54,191 nt of DNA from Saccoglossus kowalevskii (lineage: Eukaryota > Hemichordata > Enteropneusta > Harrimaniidae). The first letter of the stretch is position 1. Every line of letters starts with the position of its first letter. This document shows, piece by piece, positions 43,801 to 48,038 of the stretch. The stretch is from contig NW_003122916.1 of NCBI RefSeq assembly GCF_000003605.2, forward strand, positions 99,985 through 154,175, in the 5' to 3' direction. A program made the translations under genes and the position numbers. The notes below the pieces were generated by a model that was not told the origin of the DNA, made no database searches, and worked only from the letters and a program-made list of their open reading frames with translations.

Positions 43801-45159
43801 GTACGGCTCAAATAAACATACCGTGGATGGTGGAGGGTAAGGTTTGGCTTGAAAATACTTTGTTAGACAAATTAGACACTTTGATTTCACAATTAGTGAT
43901 ATTCACGAAAAAATATTTTACAAATATTTCTTTTTTCAAATGGAGAAACCCCTTATGGTAATATCAATATCACAATATTTACATATATTGTATTGAGTAT
44001 TTGTCATCATTTTGCCTGATTATTTGGACAAGACAGAAGATTGTAATGTCAATTTTGTTTACAAATCTGCACTAATTTCTACCACATTAAAAACCACAGA
44101 TCACAGCTTTCTGTTGGCCATCCAGACTACCACATTGATTCCATACACAGATTTTGAGAACAGCAAACACATCAAAATGCACACTGACTATAGTTATCTG
44201 ATTACCTATCATCATGAGTGATGTAACTATCGTTTTTGCATCTATTCGTATCATTAAAACGTTCAAGTGACAAAATATATGCTCAAAAGGTCAACTTTTG
44301 GGGTGTACAAATATCAAATTTTGGAGAGTTTAGGACTGAGAATAATGTCTTTTTTAATATTTGAACAGAACATATTCACAAACAACCAACGTTTCTAGAG
44401 ATACAACAAACTCAAAAGAAAAAAAACAACAGAAACTACTGAATCAAACAACTTGCATAAATTTTTATCATTCCTGGTACTAAGGAAAAAAAAAAAAAAA
44501 AACGTTGAGGCCAAAAACAACCGATTTTCCCCTAAACTTGTGTGAATTTTTGATAAGAACATGAATTCAGACCAGTGGTTGGGCGAGAGGGATATATAGA
44601 AAATATCCAATGGCAGTATCTCCCATGGACACTGCACTGGTGTATTGTTACACTGTAAGTAGAACGCCTCTGAGTATCTCCGCAATAATACGTTACGCTA
44701 TTATGACCATTCCCTGGAAAGCCACGTGATTGAATACAAAACATCGCCTGTGATTATGCATTTCCACACTATTACCAGCAATGAATTTCTAGGTAATATT
44801 TGCATAGCCCTTTTTATCAAGGACTATGGCGATGGCGAGAAAAGATACGGCGGTGCAACACTAGTAGTGAGGAAGTGAAACATGGGATCGGATGGAAATA
44901 CGCCCCCATCATGACGTATCGCCACCATTTATACCACTATAAAGAAAATGTAAAATAACAACTCGACACACTTACTGCGCTTAGCAATCTTGGGTTGATC
45001 ATTTTTACGGACAAGGACGGGCACGGGCCAGTCTTCTTTTGAAGACTGTCTACTCGCCTTTGCATCGTGTGGAACGGTTGTCTGAACAGTACTTTTTGGA
45101 GACGCGTCTTCTGTTTTGGTCTCATCAATCGCTTTGGTGTCTGTTTCAACAGTCGCCAT
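7718..45159 (-). CDS. RUFY family gene (RUN and FYVE domain protein), spliced
   Basis: The coordinates cover the whole spliced coding region, including introns. Coding exons: 44976-45159 (1a) or 34517-34640 (1b), then 21986-22150, 21571-21688, 21369-21470, 19654-19848, 18753-18903, 15273-15374, 14347-14463, 12726-12893, 12071-12168, 11112-11198, 9609-9833, 9373-9499 and 7718-7858. All introns are GT-AG and all phases join, giving 659 (1a) or 639 (1b) residues. In the long form, a RUN domain covers about residues 70-240, a coiled coil about 256-590 and a FYVE finger 591-648. The FYVE finger has the WxxD motif (W591-D594), the RRKHHCR basic patch (611-617), eight zinc cysteines (600, 603, 616, 619, 624, 627, 644, 647) and the RVC motif (642-644). 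Known RUFY proteins bind PI3P through FYVE and act with Rab4, Rab14 or Arl8 in endosome recycling and lysosome positioning. That role is inferred here from family membership. Length fits vertebrate RUFY1/2. The phrases EEPD and [14 protein letters not shown] match RUFY paralogues closely. Confidence 0.93.
8061..8207. repeat. 21-bp AT-rich minisatellite in intron 13
   Basis: About seven units of gtaaatatgatgcagatata, decaying at both edges. It directly abuts the left end of the inverted-repeat element at 8208. The minus-strand ORF over it (repeated TYICIIF) is a repeat artefact. Confidence 0.9.
8208..9151 (+). mobile_element. 944-bp inverted-repeat DNA transposon with decayed coding exon
   Basis: The left end reads tactgtactcgaccgcgtta then gcgccc; the right end, reversed, reads tactgtgctgggtgttagcg then ccc. 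It is flanked by TA. The interior is far richer in CpG than its surroundings. It contains 'atggcggaaagtgattttca' at about 8751. Allowing one frame change, translation gives [20 protein letters not shown] and then, after a stop, [17 protein letters not shown], followed by a splice-donor-like GTACGT near 8884. This looks like the first exon of a transposase-type gene with a frameshift and a stop. It lies in RUFY intron 13. Confidence 0.65.
9373..9499 (-). CDS. RUFY exon 13 (coiled-coil end and FYVE N-terminal half)
   Basis: The acceptor is 'ttttttgcag' and the donor is GTGAGA. It starts in phase 2 and ends in phase 0. It encodes residues 571-613: the [12 protein letters not shown] coil end, the FYVE WTDD motif, the first zinc pair CKQC, and VARRK, which continues into HHCR in the next exon. 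Splitting the FYVE domain between two exons at this point fits the family. Confidence 0.95.
9609..9833 (-). CDS. RUFY exon 12 (coiled coil)
   Basis: The acceptor is 'gacttctcag' and the donor is GTAAGT. It encodes residues 497-570 plus split codons at each end. The heptad-rich sequence includes [18 protein letters not shown] and [16 protein letters not shown], closely matching the end of the RUFY1 coil. It is the longest coding exon. Confidence 0.95.
10108..11036. repeat. 28/30-bp minisatellite, about 32 units, in RUFY intron 11
   Basis: The unit contains gagctagggagtttgataag followed by 'cctgtggt'. Units alternate between 28 and 30 bp through an extra 'tg'. Variant positions (gga/gaa, gat/cat) are mixed along the array, and one block of several units near 10630-10740 recurs near 10855-10960, which implies multi-unit duplication. 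The array ends only 75 bp from the donor of RUFY exon 11. Confidence 0.97.
11112..11198 (-). CDS. RUFY exon 11 (coiled coil)
   Basis: It encodes [20 protein letters not shown] and onward to AEKESKR, residues 468-495 with split codons. The donor is GTGAGT. The acceptor 'gaaaatgtag' has a poor pyrimidine tract, but the phase and family match are good. This is the weakest acceptor in the gene. Confidence 0.88.
11199..12070. other. RUFY intron 10
   Basis: AT-rich intron with poly-A/T runs. No repeat family with definable ends and no ORF of interest. Confidence 0.6.
12071..12168 (-). CDS. RUFY exon 10 (coiled coil)
   Basis: The acceptor is 'ttatttggtag' and the donor is GTAAGT. It encodes [20 protein letters not shown] and [13 protein letters not shown], residues 435-466 plus a split lysine. 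It aligns with the RUFY segment containing EEKTNQM. Confidence 0.92.
12726..12893 (-). CDS. RUFY exon 9 (most conserved coiled-coil segment)
   Basis: The acceptor is 'tattttgcag' and the donor is GTGCGT; phase 0 at both ends, 56 codons, residues 379-434. The phrases [18 protein letters not shown] and [17 protein letters not shown] are almost identical to vertebrate RUFY proteins. This was one of the anchors for identifying the gene. Confidence 0.97.
13105..13142 (-). mobile_element. SINE fragment, inverted
   Basis: Reversed, it reads as part of the SINE body (ccctggatgagtgtgccaca). It lies about 45 bp before a nearly full copy in the opposite orientation, so the two form an inverted pair. 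Confidence 0.6.
13185..13629 (+). mobile_element. tRNA-derived SINE, copy 1
   Basis: A diverged tRNA-like head (tgtagcataatgattgttgc, then a B-box-like ggtcaaatcc near 13231) is followed by the shared body (cctaccctgggtgagtgtgc) and a tail ending 'gcctggcgc' plus an A-rich stretch. It is in RUFY intron 8. This copy keeps about 100 bp of body missing from the copy at 20860. The minus-strand ORF at 13332-13691 is a shadow of it. Confidence 0.85.
14347..14463 (-). CDS. RUFY exon 8 (coiled coil)
   Basis: The acceptor is 'ttgtttttcag' and the donor is GTGAGT; phase 0 at both ends, 39 codons, residues 340-378. It includes [20 protein letters not shown], matching the RUFY1 ETYKQTRQGLDEMY segment. 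Confidence 0.95.
15273..15374 (-). CDS. RUFY exon 7 (coiled coil)
   Basis: The acceptor is a poly-pyrimidine tract ending cag and the donor is GTAAGT; phase 0, 34 codons, residues 306-339. The [12 protein letters not shown] phrase resembles LAVANNRIITLQ of RUFY3. Confidence 0.95.
15975..16287. repeat. Pentanucleotide array (GGAAT then GAATA)
   Basis: Mixed ggaat/gaaat repeats at 15975-16165 pass into pure agaat repeats to 16287. The long minus-strand ORF here (FYSIL repeats) is an artefact, since a 5-bp unit stays open in some frames. The array resumes after the LINE fragment at 16800. Confidence 0.97.
16288..16800 (+). mobile_element. CR1/L2-like LINE fragment with reverse transcriptase, broken by the gap
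   Basis: Left of the gap, the frame from 16295 reads [20 protein letters not shown] then LSPTLF, the classic non-LTR reverse transcriptase motif. Right of the gap, the frame encodes [20 protein letters not shown] and [13 protein letters not shown], typical of the C-terminal region of these enzymes, and stops at 16725-16727. A short 3' UTR ends in (TAA)n. It lies inside the pentanucleotide array, in RUFY intron 6. It is a 5'-truncated copy and not an active gene. Confidence 0.85.
16374..16423. other. Assembly gap, 50 N
   Basis: Exactly 50 N, so probably a placeholder length. It falls within the reverse transcriptase coding region of the LINE fragment. Confidence 1.
16800..16912. repeat. Pentanucleotide array, right part
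   Basis: agaat/ggaat/gaatg repeats like those at 15975-16287, lying on the other side of the LINE fragment. The two parts look like one array split by the LINE insertion. Confidence 0.85.
16922..17329 (-). pseudogene. Fragment of a LINE ORF1-type protein
   Basis: A 135-codon open frame on the minus strand reads [20 protein letters not shown], later [14 protein letters not shown] and [15 protein letters not shown]. The pattern FVSR...IKVKCE..NTKF...FWP.G..VRKY is familiar from the C-terminal RNA-binding part of ORF1 proteins in CR1-like LINEs. It is opposite in orientation to the adjacent reverse transcriptase fragment, so it is a separate insertion. No start or full domain set is present. 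I name the family from memory of the motif only. Confidence 0.55.
17330..18198. other. RUFY intron 6, no gene seen
   Basis: This contains poly-T runs near 17780 and 17865 and a short coding-like stretch near 17440-17510 that I could not assign. Nothing else was recognised. Confidence 0.5.
18199..18536 (+). mobile_element. Transposon family B, copy 1, with 101-codon ORF
   Basis: The left end is aatagaccattttccgctca and the right end reversed is aataggtaattttccattaa, an imperfect inverted repeat clearer in the copy at 26663. The interior ORF at 18237-18542 encodes [17 protein letters not shown] and [17 protein letters not shown]. Relative to the other two copies it lacks 32 bp near 18263 and gains one base near 18302. 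It is in RUFY intron 5-6 space, 217 bp before exon 6. The function of the ORF is unknown. Confidence 0.75.
18753..18903 (-). CDS. RUFY exon 6 (RUN to coil junction)
   Basis: The acceptor is 'caaatccag' and the donor is GTAAGC. It encodes residues 256-305, including [19 protein letters not shown], a family signature that begins the coiled coil. Confidence 0.95.
19259..19419 (+). mobile_element. MITE family A, copy 3 (shortened)
   Basis: It starts 'actgtgaaatactttatttc' and ends 'aataaaatattctacagta'. It has lost part of its middle and most of the right inverted end, being about 160 bp against about 210 bp in other copies. Confidence 0.7.
19654..19848 (-). CDS. RUFY exon 5 (RUN domain C-terminal part)
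   Basis: The acceptor is 'ttattttcag' and the donor is GTAGGT. It encodes residues 191-254, with [20 protein letters not shown] and [12 protein letters not shown], both strongly conserved in RUFY proteins. The VIDFSLYLKD match was an anchor for identification. Confidence 0.96.
19925..20600. repeat. Degenerate ~150-bp tandem repeat, about 4-5 units
   Basis: Units share accaaaaatgacaaaaat, atcatcaaaattagagaatt, 'gaaatgaacaaatctgag' and 'ccacatatagtacctat'. Units begin near 19979, 20106, 20253, 20410 and 20565. No coding content. It is in RUFY intron 4. Confidence 0.8.
20783..20831 (+). repeat. Left copy of a 49-bp duplication around a SINE
   Basis: cagtttattgataatgtaca and the following bases recur at 21221-21269 with one mismatch. 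The SINE at 20860 lies between the two copies. Confidence 0.9.
20860..21207 (+). mobile_element. tRNA-derived SINE, copy 2, with 16-bp target duplication
   Basis: The head holds an A box (tagcatagtgg, 20873-20883) and a B box (agttcaaatcc, 20916-20926) spaced as in tRNA genes. The body matches copies 1 and 3, and the tail is aaaataaa. It is flanked by perfect direct repeats agaccagagtatacag at 20844-20859 and 21208-21223, the mark of LINE-driven insertion. It has no intact tRNA fold and is not a tRNA gene. Confidence 0.93.
21221..21269 (+). repeat. Right copy of the 49-bp duplication
   Basis: It matches 20783-20831 with one difference (att/gtt). Its left edge overlaps the right target duplication of the SINE, so the duplication existed before or arose with the insertion. 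Confidence 0.9.
21369..21470 (-). CDS. RUFY exon 4 (RUN domain)
   Basis: The acceptor is 'aatttgacag' and the donor is GTAGGT. It encodes residues 157-189: [19 protein letters not shown], an almost invariant RUFY RUN motif. Confidence 0.97.
21571..21688 (-). CDS. RUFY exon 3 (RUN domain)
   Basis: The acceptor is 'tttttttttcag' and the donor is GTAAGT. It encodes residues 118-155, with [16 protein letters not shown] and [15 protein letters not shown], matching the family pattern KKSF...FWGPLE and ASEI..SV.NLPG.K. Confidence 0.95.
21986..22150 (-). CDS. RUFY exon 2 (RUN domain start, shared by both isoforms)
   Basis: The acceptor is 'tttctttcttag' and the donor is GTCAGT. It begins in phase 1 with AT, which becomes Asp after exon 1b (G) or Asn after exon 1a (A). 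It encodes [20 protein letters not shown] and [20 protein letters not shown], textbook RUFY RUN sequence. The M-like start often called at 22139 is in fact a GTG inside the exon. Confidence 0.97.
22151..23344. other. Start of large RUFY intron 1, no gene seen
   Basis: No exon-like segment or bounded repeat was recognised. A plus-strand ORF at 22302-22538 contains no known motif. Confidence 0.5.
23345..23830 (+). repeat. ~77-bp tandem array with CCAAT-like and TATA-like boxes, 7 units
   Basis: Each unit reads gattggctatataaagtcac, then cagg, ccaatcac, aactgactgataattga. TATATAAAG recurs at about 23358, 23434, 23510, 23588, 23740 and 23817; in the fifth unit (near 23665) it is shortened. Alternating endings (gaagtataaatatg and gaggtacagatatg) show a higher-order two-unit period. 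It lies in RUFY intron 1, 1.2 kb upstream of exon 2. Confidence 0.93.
23831..25584. other. RUFY intron 1, very AT-rich, no gene seen
   Basis: Long A/T-rich runs from about 24100 to 25260. ORFs here are driven by AT composition. Nothing supportable was found. Confidence 0.5.
25585..26225. repeat. Degenerate satellite with 'atggctgccag...ccatctttgatc' motif
   Basis: Three to five poorly conserved units of about 140-220 bp contain aaatggctgccag followed by accatctttgatctgat, then 'aatgtatgta' and 'gaacaaaaac(a/t)gaca'. The same motif recurs at 29480-29740 and, inverted, at 41560-41950. Confidence 0.7.
26663..27030 (+). mobile_element. Transposon family B, copy 2 (about 368 bp)
   Basis: The left end attttccgttcactgcgaga and right end reversed attttccgtacaattgcgag form a clear inverted repeat. 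The interior matches copies 1 and 3, but the ORF has two in-frame stops (after DDRQF and after EIKKF). This copy is therefore coding-dead. Confidence 0.8.
27711..27775 (+). repeat. 65-bp repeat, inverted partner at 48905-48969
   Basis: It starts atgggactcatagcgatgta and ends with 'catgaaattcgaac'. The reverse complement of 48905-48969 matches with about two differences. The flanks diverge on both sides. I could not assign it to a family. Confidence 0.85.
28105..28212 (+). repeat. Interspersed repeat, partner at 30603-30720
   Basis: Both copies share atcgtaaattgaaagcggtg, aaaataa, 'cgactt' and 'gcagtaggaatgcaa', in the same orientation. Ends are not defined. Confidence 0.8.
29266..29287. repeat. 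AATT microsatellite
   Basis: A run of about five taat/aatt units (taattaattaattaattaat). Confidence 0.9.
29480..29740. repeat. Satellite motif family, second locus
   Basis: It holds 'aaaatggccaccattgatct' and 'aaaatggctgccattcggcc' followed by atcttgaat, plus repeated 'ccaagt(c/t)tgaacaaaatcca'. It belongs with the arrays at 25585 and 41560. Confidence 0.65.
30603..30720 (+). repeat. Interspersed repeat, second copy of 28105-28212
   Basis: It shares the core atcgtaaattgaaagcggtg with 28105-28212. It has a few extra bases (attgt) in the middle. Confidence 0.8.
31371..31735 (-). mobile_element. tRNA-derived SINE, copy 3 (inverted)
   Basis: The poly-T side starts at 31371. Reversed, the tail, the body (caccaaggataggggtagac on the plus strand) and the tRNA-like head (gatttgaacttgggtctacc on the plus strand) appear in order. 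It is in RUFY intron 1. The minus ORF 31539-31766 is a shadow. Confidence 0.85.
32846..33057 (-). mobile_element. MITE family A, copy 4
   Basis: It runs from tactgtaaaatactttattt to 'aagtatttcacagta'. The order of internal words is reversed relative to the copy at 5069, so it is inserted in the other orientation. Confidence 0.85.
33058..34516. other. RUFY intron 1, no gene seen
   Basis: AT-rich intron between the MITE and exon 1b. No bounded repeat or exon-like segment was recognised. Confidence 0.5.
34517..34640 (-). CDS. RUFY alternative first coding exon 1b (RUFY3-type N-terminus)
   Basis: The start ATG at 34638-34640 is followed by 41 codons beginning [20 protein letters not shown] and continuing LRELNEIS. 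This closely matches the METIYLCKFRVSMDGEWLC N-terminus known from RUFY3. The donor is G|GTATTT, a weak site. It ends in phase 1 and joins exon 2 to give [12 protein letters not shown], again like RUFY3 (HEDPNYL...). It yields a 639-residue isoform. The exon and its upstream sequence are richer in CpG than the surrounding intron, consistent with an internal promoter. Confidence 0.92.
34612..34857 (-). other. Upstream ORF overlapping the exon 1b start
   Basis: On the minus strand an 81-codon ORF begins at ATG 34855-34857 and ends at 34612, 28 bases beyond the RUFY ATG and in another frame. Its N-terminus ([20 protein letters not shown]) is hydrophobic enough for a membrane anchor. If the 1b transcript starts upstream of 34857, this ORF would compete with the RUFY start. 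Confidence 0.4.
34900..37141. other. RUFY intron 1, no gene seen
   Basis: AT-rich intron upstream of exon 1b. Short ORFs (35091-35354, 35095-35304) overlap in different frames and carry no motif. Confidence 0.5.
37142..38076 (+). mobile_element. 935-bp DNA transposon with long inverted ends and coding remnant
   Basis: The left end is catggaaggtactaacggaa then ggagccacgacgc; the right end reversed is catggaaggtactaacagaa then ggagtcatgacgc. About 30 of 33 positions match. It is flanked by cttatac and cttattc, consistent with a 7-8 bp target duplication of hAT type. The interior has a reading frame ([20 protein letters not shown]; then, after a stop, 37485-37670 with [20 protein letters not shown]) that looks coding but is broken and lacks a transposase core. 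It is a non-autonomous copy. Confidence 0.8.
38196..38287. repeat. 39-bp tandem repeat, small array (about 2.4 units)
   Basis: The unit contains acttgatgacaccctaagat then gctgaaaactccatctttg. It has the same unit as the array at 39047-39512. Confidence 0.95.
38288..39046. other. Unique segment between two arrays of the same 39-bp repeat
   Basis: This 759-bp segment splits the 39-bp arrays. It is CpG-containing and has minus-strand ORFs ([20 protein letters not shown] at 38384 down; another at 38560-38742) that I do not recognise. No inverted ends were seen. Confidence 0.5.
39047..39512. repeat. 39-bp tandem repeat, main array, about 12 units
   Basis: The unit is the same as at 38196. Because 39 is a multiple of three, the minus strand shows a 13-residue periodic ORF ([13 protein letters not shown]) that breaks at a one-base deletion near 39169. 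I treat it as non-coding. Confidence 0.95.
39521..39730 (+). mobile_element. MITE family A, copy 5
   Basis: It runs from 'tattgtaaaatactttattt' to 'aagtattttacagta', starting only about 9 bp after the end of the 39-bp array. Confidence 0.85.
40745..40830 (+). repeat. Interspersed repeat like 3786-3915
   Basis: It contains aatagagcaaatatggtaca and 'tctctattggagatgtgct', as at 3786-3915. Confidence 0.6.
41560..41950 (+). repeat. Satellite motif family, third locus (about 2.5 units, inverted)
   Basis: Units of about 150 bp hold 'gacttg(t)tacaaagaca', 'gatcaaatatggccgactgg' then cagccatttt, and 'tctcagagatg.cttgac'. ORFs at 41560-41868 and 41481-41895 are repeat by-products. The GGC-CATTTT motif is in the opposite orientation to the arrays at 25585 and 29480. 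Confidence 0.75.
41963..42270 (+). repeat. ~145-bp tandem repeat, about 2 units
   Basis: Both units share ttgagtttcaactt, gctcatttgca, ttttgtgaacta, then gaccaaacttgttacagact and tacttgat. No coding content. Confidence 0.85.
43468..43593 (+). repeat. 42-bp tandem repeat, three units
   Basis: Three copies of a unit containing gatctgattggataacataa appear to be identical, suggesting recent duplication. A 14-residue periodic minus-strand ORF ([14 protein letters not shown]) is a by-product. Confidence 0.97.
43742..43765. repeat. ACTAT microsatellite
   Basis: Four to five units of actat at the end of a poly-A/T rich stretch. Confidence 0.9.
44976..45159 (-). CDS. RUFY first coding exon 1a (long isoform)
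   Basis: The ATG at 45157-45159 has a good context (AAG ATG G). It is followed by 61 codons: a polar, acidic-to-basic, probably disordered tail ([20 protein letters not shown]) and then [17 protein letters not shown]. The donor is A|GTAAGT, a strong site. It ends in phase 1 and joins exon 2 as [12 protein letters not shown], giving 659 residues. The link to RUFY rests on strand, phase, donor strength and a W-x-P resemblance to RUFY1 N-termini. There is no strong sequence conservation. Confidence 0.8.
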
Positions 45160-45230
45160 CTTGCTAAGTTTGTTTGTTCGTGAGATGTTTTGACCACGTT
45201 ATGGTACCAAAACACGGTTATAACAAGCAC

Positions 45231-45240
45231 AACACGTGAC
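45231..45240 (-). promoter_or_regulatory. E-box/CLEAR-like motif near RUFY exon 1a
   Basis: AACACGTGAC contains the CACGTG core and matches 8 of 10 positions of the CLEAR element (GTCACGTGAC) used by TFEB/MITF factors. It lies about 72 bp upstream of the RUFY ATG. Confidence 0.4.
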
Positions 45241-45259
45241 ACCATGTCGCAATAACGAG

Positions 45260-46291
45260 AATAACACGAACGCTGTTGTTATTTATTACCAAGAAACGGG
45301 GAATACGTTCAAAAACATCACATTTACAAAGGTTTTTAACTTTTACAAATTGTTGTAGCGCCACCTGCACACTATTAATTGAAATCTATTGTTTTTTTTA
45401 TTTATAAACGCCAATTTTGTTTGAGAGCCTGGGAGGGCGCTACGAAATGATCGCCATTAGGGGTTGACCATTACATTATAAAATCATTATTAAATCAGCG
45501 AGAGAAAAACACAATCTGCACAGAAAAAACGGCCTTCCTGGCCGTATAAGGCCAGGGGTCACCAGCCTAATTTCGAGAAAATGATGGCAGTGTTTTAATG
45601 GATAGCGGCCATTTTGGCAGTATTATAGTGCTTTTATCATGGGTTCCTATGGCAAAGATTTGCTATATCTGAAAAAATCATAACCAATTATGAATGATGG
45701 GGTACTTTTGTTGTTCTCAATTATTTAAAAAATCTGGGTTTTAAACAGTGACAACAACTGTGTTGTGTTCTATGGAATTGTTCTAAAAATACAAATTTGT
45801 GAGAGAAAAAATATTGGAACAAGTTTCTCAAAATACGTCACTGTAACACACAAAAGAATGTTATTTTATGGTGCCATGATACATTACTTTCATGATCTTA
45901 CATAATAAATCAATTGTCATTGCGATTTATGACCAACTTTCTAAAAAATGAGTAGACTTCTACCTTAATGTTTAACTGAATTTGTAGAATTTATACATAT
46001 TATAGTGCTAGGTCCAAACCAAATTTAGATGTATCATGACATATTTTATTTTCATCTCGGTATGCGAGAATCTATATAATAAAAGCGAACAGATTCAATC
46101 TTTTGATCACCCACTTACTTTCAAGTGAATGTATTACTATAATGTTTGTACGCATATTTTTCATTGAAAGAATGAATTAATAAAACGCGAAACAATCTTT
46201 CTATATAATTCATAGTTCTAGAGTTATTGAATATTTTATTGCAATTTGATGTGACCGATATAGACAACTGTCTTAATAAATCACTCCTAAC
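45260..46291. other. RUFY 5' flank, no gene seen
   Basis: Intergenic DNA upstream of exon 1a. No bounded repeat or exon-like ORF was found. The first 200 bp are slightly less AT-rich. Confidence 0.5.
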
Positions 46292-46301
46292 ATCACGTGA
46301 C
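46292..46301. promoter_or_regulatory. CLEAR-like motif, distal 1
   Basis: ATCACGTGAC, 9 of 10 positions of the CLEAR palindrome, 1.1 kb upstream of exon 1a. It sits in a short local repeat (acgtgacttac). Confidence 0.35.
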
Positions 46302-46340
46302 TTACCTACTTCCCAGTATCTACGCGACTTACTTCCTGGT

Positions 46341-46350
46341 ATCACGTGAC
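46341..46350. promoter_or_regulatory. CLEAR-like motif, distal 2
   Basis: A second ATCACGTGAC 49 bp from the first, in the same orientation, followed by the same ttac. A local tandem duplication probably made the pair. Confidence 0.35.
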
Positions 46351-46601
46351 TTACTACCAAGTATCTACTCGATTCGATTGTTTGACTTGACTTACCTCGA
46401 CACGTTTTTAATTGTCCTTTCTAGAATGATGATCCTTTTATTTATTGTCTTTTTACTGTCCATGTTGTCAAAGATTTTTCTAGATTATTTGGTAATTTAG
46501 CCTCCCAGACATCAGTTGATGTTCATTTTGTCCCACATCAAAATCAACTAGCAAGTACACCTACTATGTCAGTTTTCAAACGGTCATTGTTACTACCTAA
46601 T

Positions 46602-46807
46602 TACTATAAAATACTTTAGATGGAATTATTTTTCGCTAAACAGATATTTTGAGTGTTTTATGTGGAGTTTATTTTCACTGATTTGTTGATGATTTGAATG
46701 CAGAATATAGGAAAAAGGCATATTTTCTGAATTTTATTTTCACTGAATCCTTTCTTCAGAAAAATAATGTAAATTAATATCCAGCGATAATAAGGTATTT
46801 TACAGTA
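46602..46807 (+). mobile_element. MITE family A, copy 6 (diverged)
   Basis: It runs from 'tactataaaatactttagat' to 'ataaggtattttacagta', with a degraded interior but the same order of words. Confidence 0.75.
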
Positions 46808-47961
46808 ATCGTTACTGAATTTTCTATGTCGGTTATGTACTGTACACGTGGCTATCTCGTTTTTCACGAGATCTCGGTGACTATTTGTGCCTGAAGCGTA
46901 TTAACATGTATCTCATTACATGACAGTCACGGCGTTTCTTTCAATTATCAAAACCCATACATCAAATGAATCATTTCTTCACATTAAAATGCAATCGTTT
47001 TCTTAAAACATGTTGACTTCGTTCTCATATCTAGTCACCTTAAATTTTGAGTAGGTAAGATCTGTAAATTTGGGAAAATAGTCACCATGGCAACAAGTGA
47101 ACAATGTATCTATCAGGCGACACTGAGAGAATAATCATAACATAATTAATTGATTTAAATATTCTAGATTTAATCGGAACATGTCGATAACGAGCATGAG
47201 TATTTGAAATATTTATGCATTTAGTTATGAAAAAAGAGGAAAATGCATTTCAATAAATTTTGGTTGCTATTCTTGTCATTTCAGCACTGTATATTATTTA
47301 TTTTAAATGAAACATGTCCAGAAAAAATAGGAATTTTATATTATTACAGTATTGTTTGCTTCTATGAATTTTGTACAAGCTTTTTGACTTCATGCAAACA
47401 TATCTGGAACGTTCCTCACTATTGTAAATTCTTTAATTATTTCCCAGGTTTCAATTCACTTTTTCCGCTGAGAAATCGCATGACAAACGCATTTAAATTA
47501 TAACATGCATCAACGTGCATAATTACAATAGAAATTTATTGTTTGGATGGAAAATATGTGAATATAAAAGACAATGAATGTGATCTAATGTTTTAAAAAC
47601 TCTATATAGTCTTCGGTATATTGATATTTCTAGTCGCCCAAAATATTCAGTAATTTTAACTATGATTACTCAGTACAGTAACCATGTAAGTATACATACT
47701 ACTTCTACGTATAAAACCAAGCAAATTCAGAAATGCAGATTGTAGAATAACAGAAAGTTGAACAGAGTCATAACGTCAGTTATTTTTTTTGTTGTTCGAA
47801 AACAAAGTCCCTAGATGTGCTCGCGTTGATTATCATGTCGGAGATATCATACTGAAATAACAGTTGTCAATATCTTCCAAATGGACATTGAATACAATGG
47901 CGTTTTGGGCGCTTAGGATCTGTACTGGATCTTAAAAAAGGATCAGATGTAACGTATCGTT
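46808..47961. other. Intergenic, no gene seen
   Basis: AT-rich intergenic DNA. An 86-codon ORF at 47243-47503 has no recognisable motif and a random-looking composition. Confidence 0.5.
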
Positions 47962-48038
47962 TCTTAGCCCGTACTAAGCGTTCGCGAACGTTTTCTTAGC
48001 ACGGACTAACATTTTTGGATGTCTTAGGCCGTGCCAAG
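47962..48038. promoter_or_regulatory. Three spaced palindromic CTTAG-CTAAG words
   Basis: tcttagcccgtactaag (47962), tcttagcacggactaac (47994) and tcttaggccgtgccaag (48022) are each imperfect palindromes. The first two surround a perfect palindrome cgttcgcgaacg (47979-47990). They could be a small binding-site cluster or decayed transposon ends. The factor is unknown. Confidence 0.3.

Larger units (their letters stand above)
44937..45245 (-). other. Upstream ORF overlapping the exon 1a start
   Basis: An ATG at 45243-45245 opens a frame that runs over the whole of coding exon 1a in another frame. If the transcript is spliced at 44976, the frame has exactly 90 codons in the exon and stops four codons into exon 2, at TAG. 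The N-terminus (MVSRVVLVITVFWYHN) is weakly signal-like. It matters only if transcription starts upstream of 45245. Confidence 0.3.
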
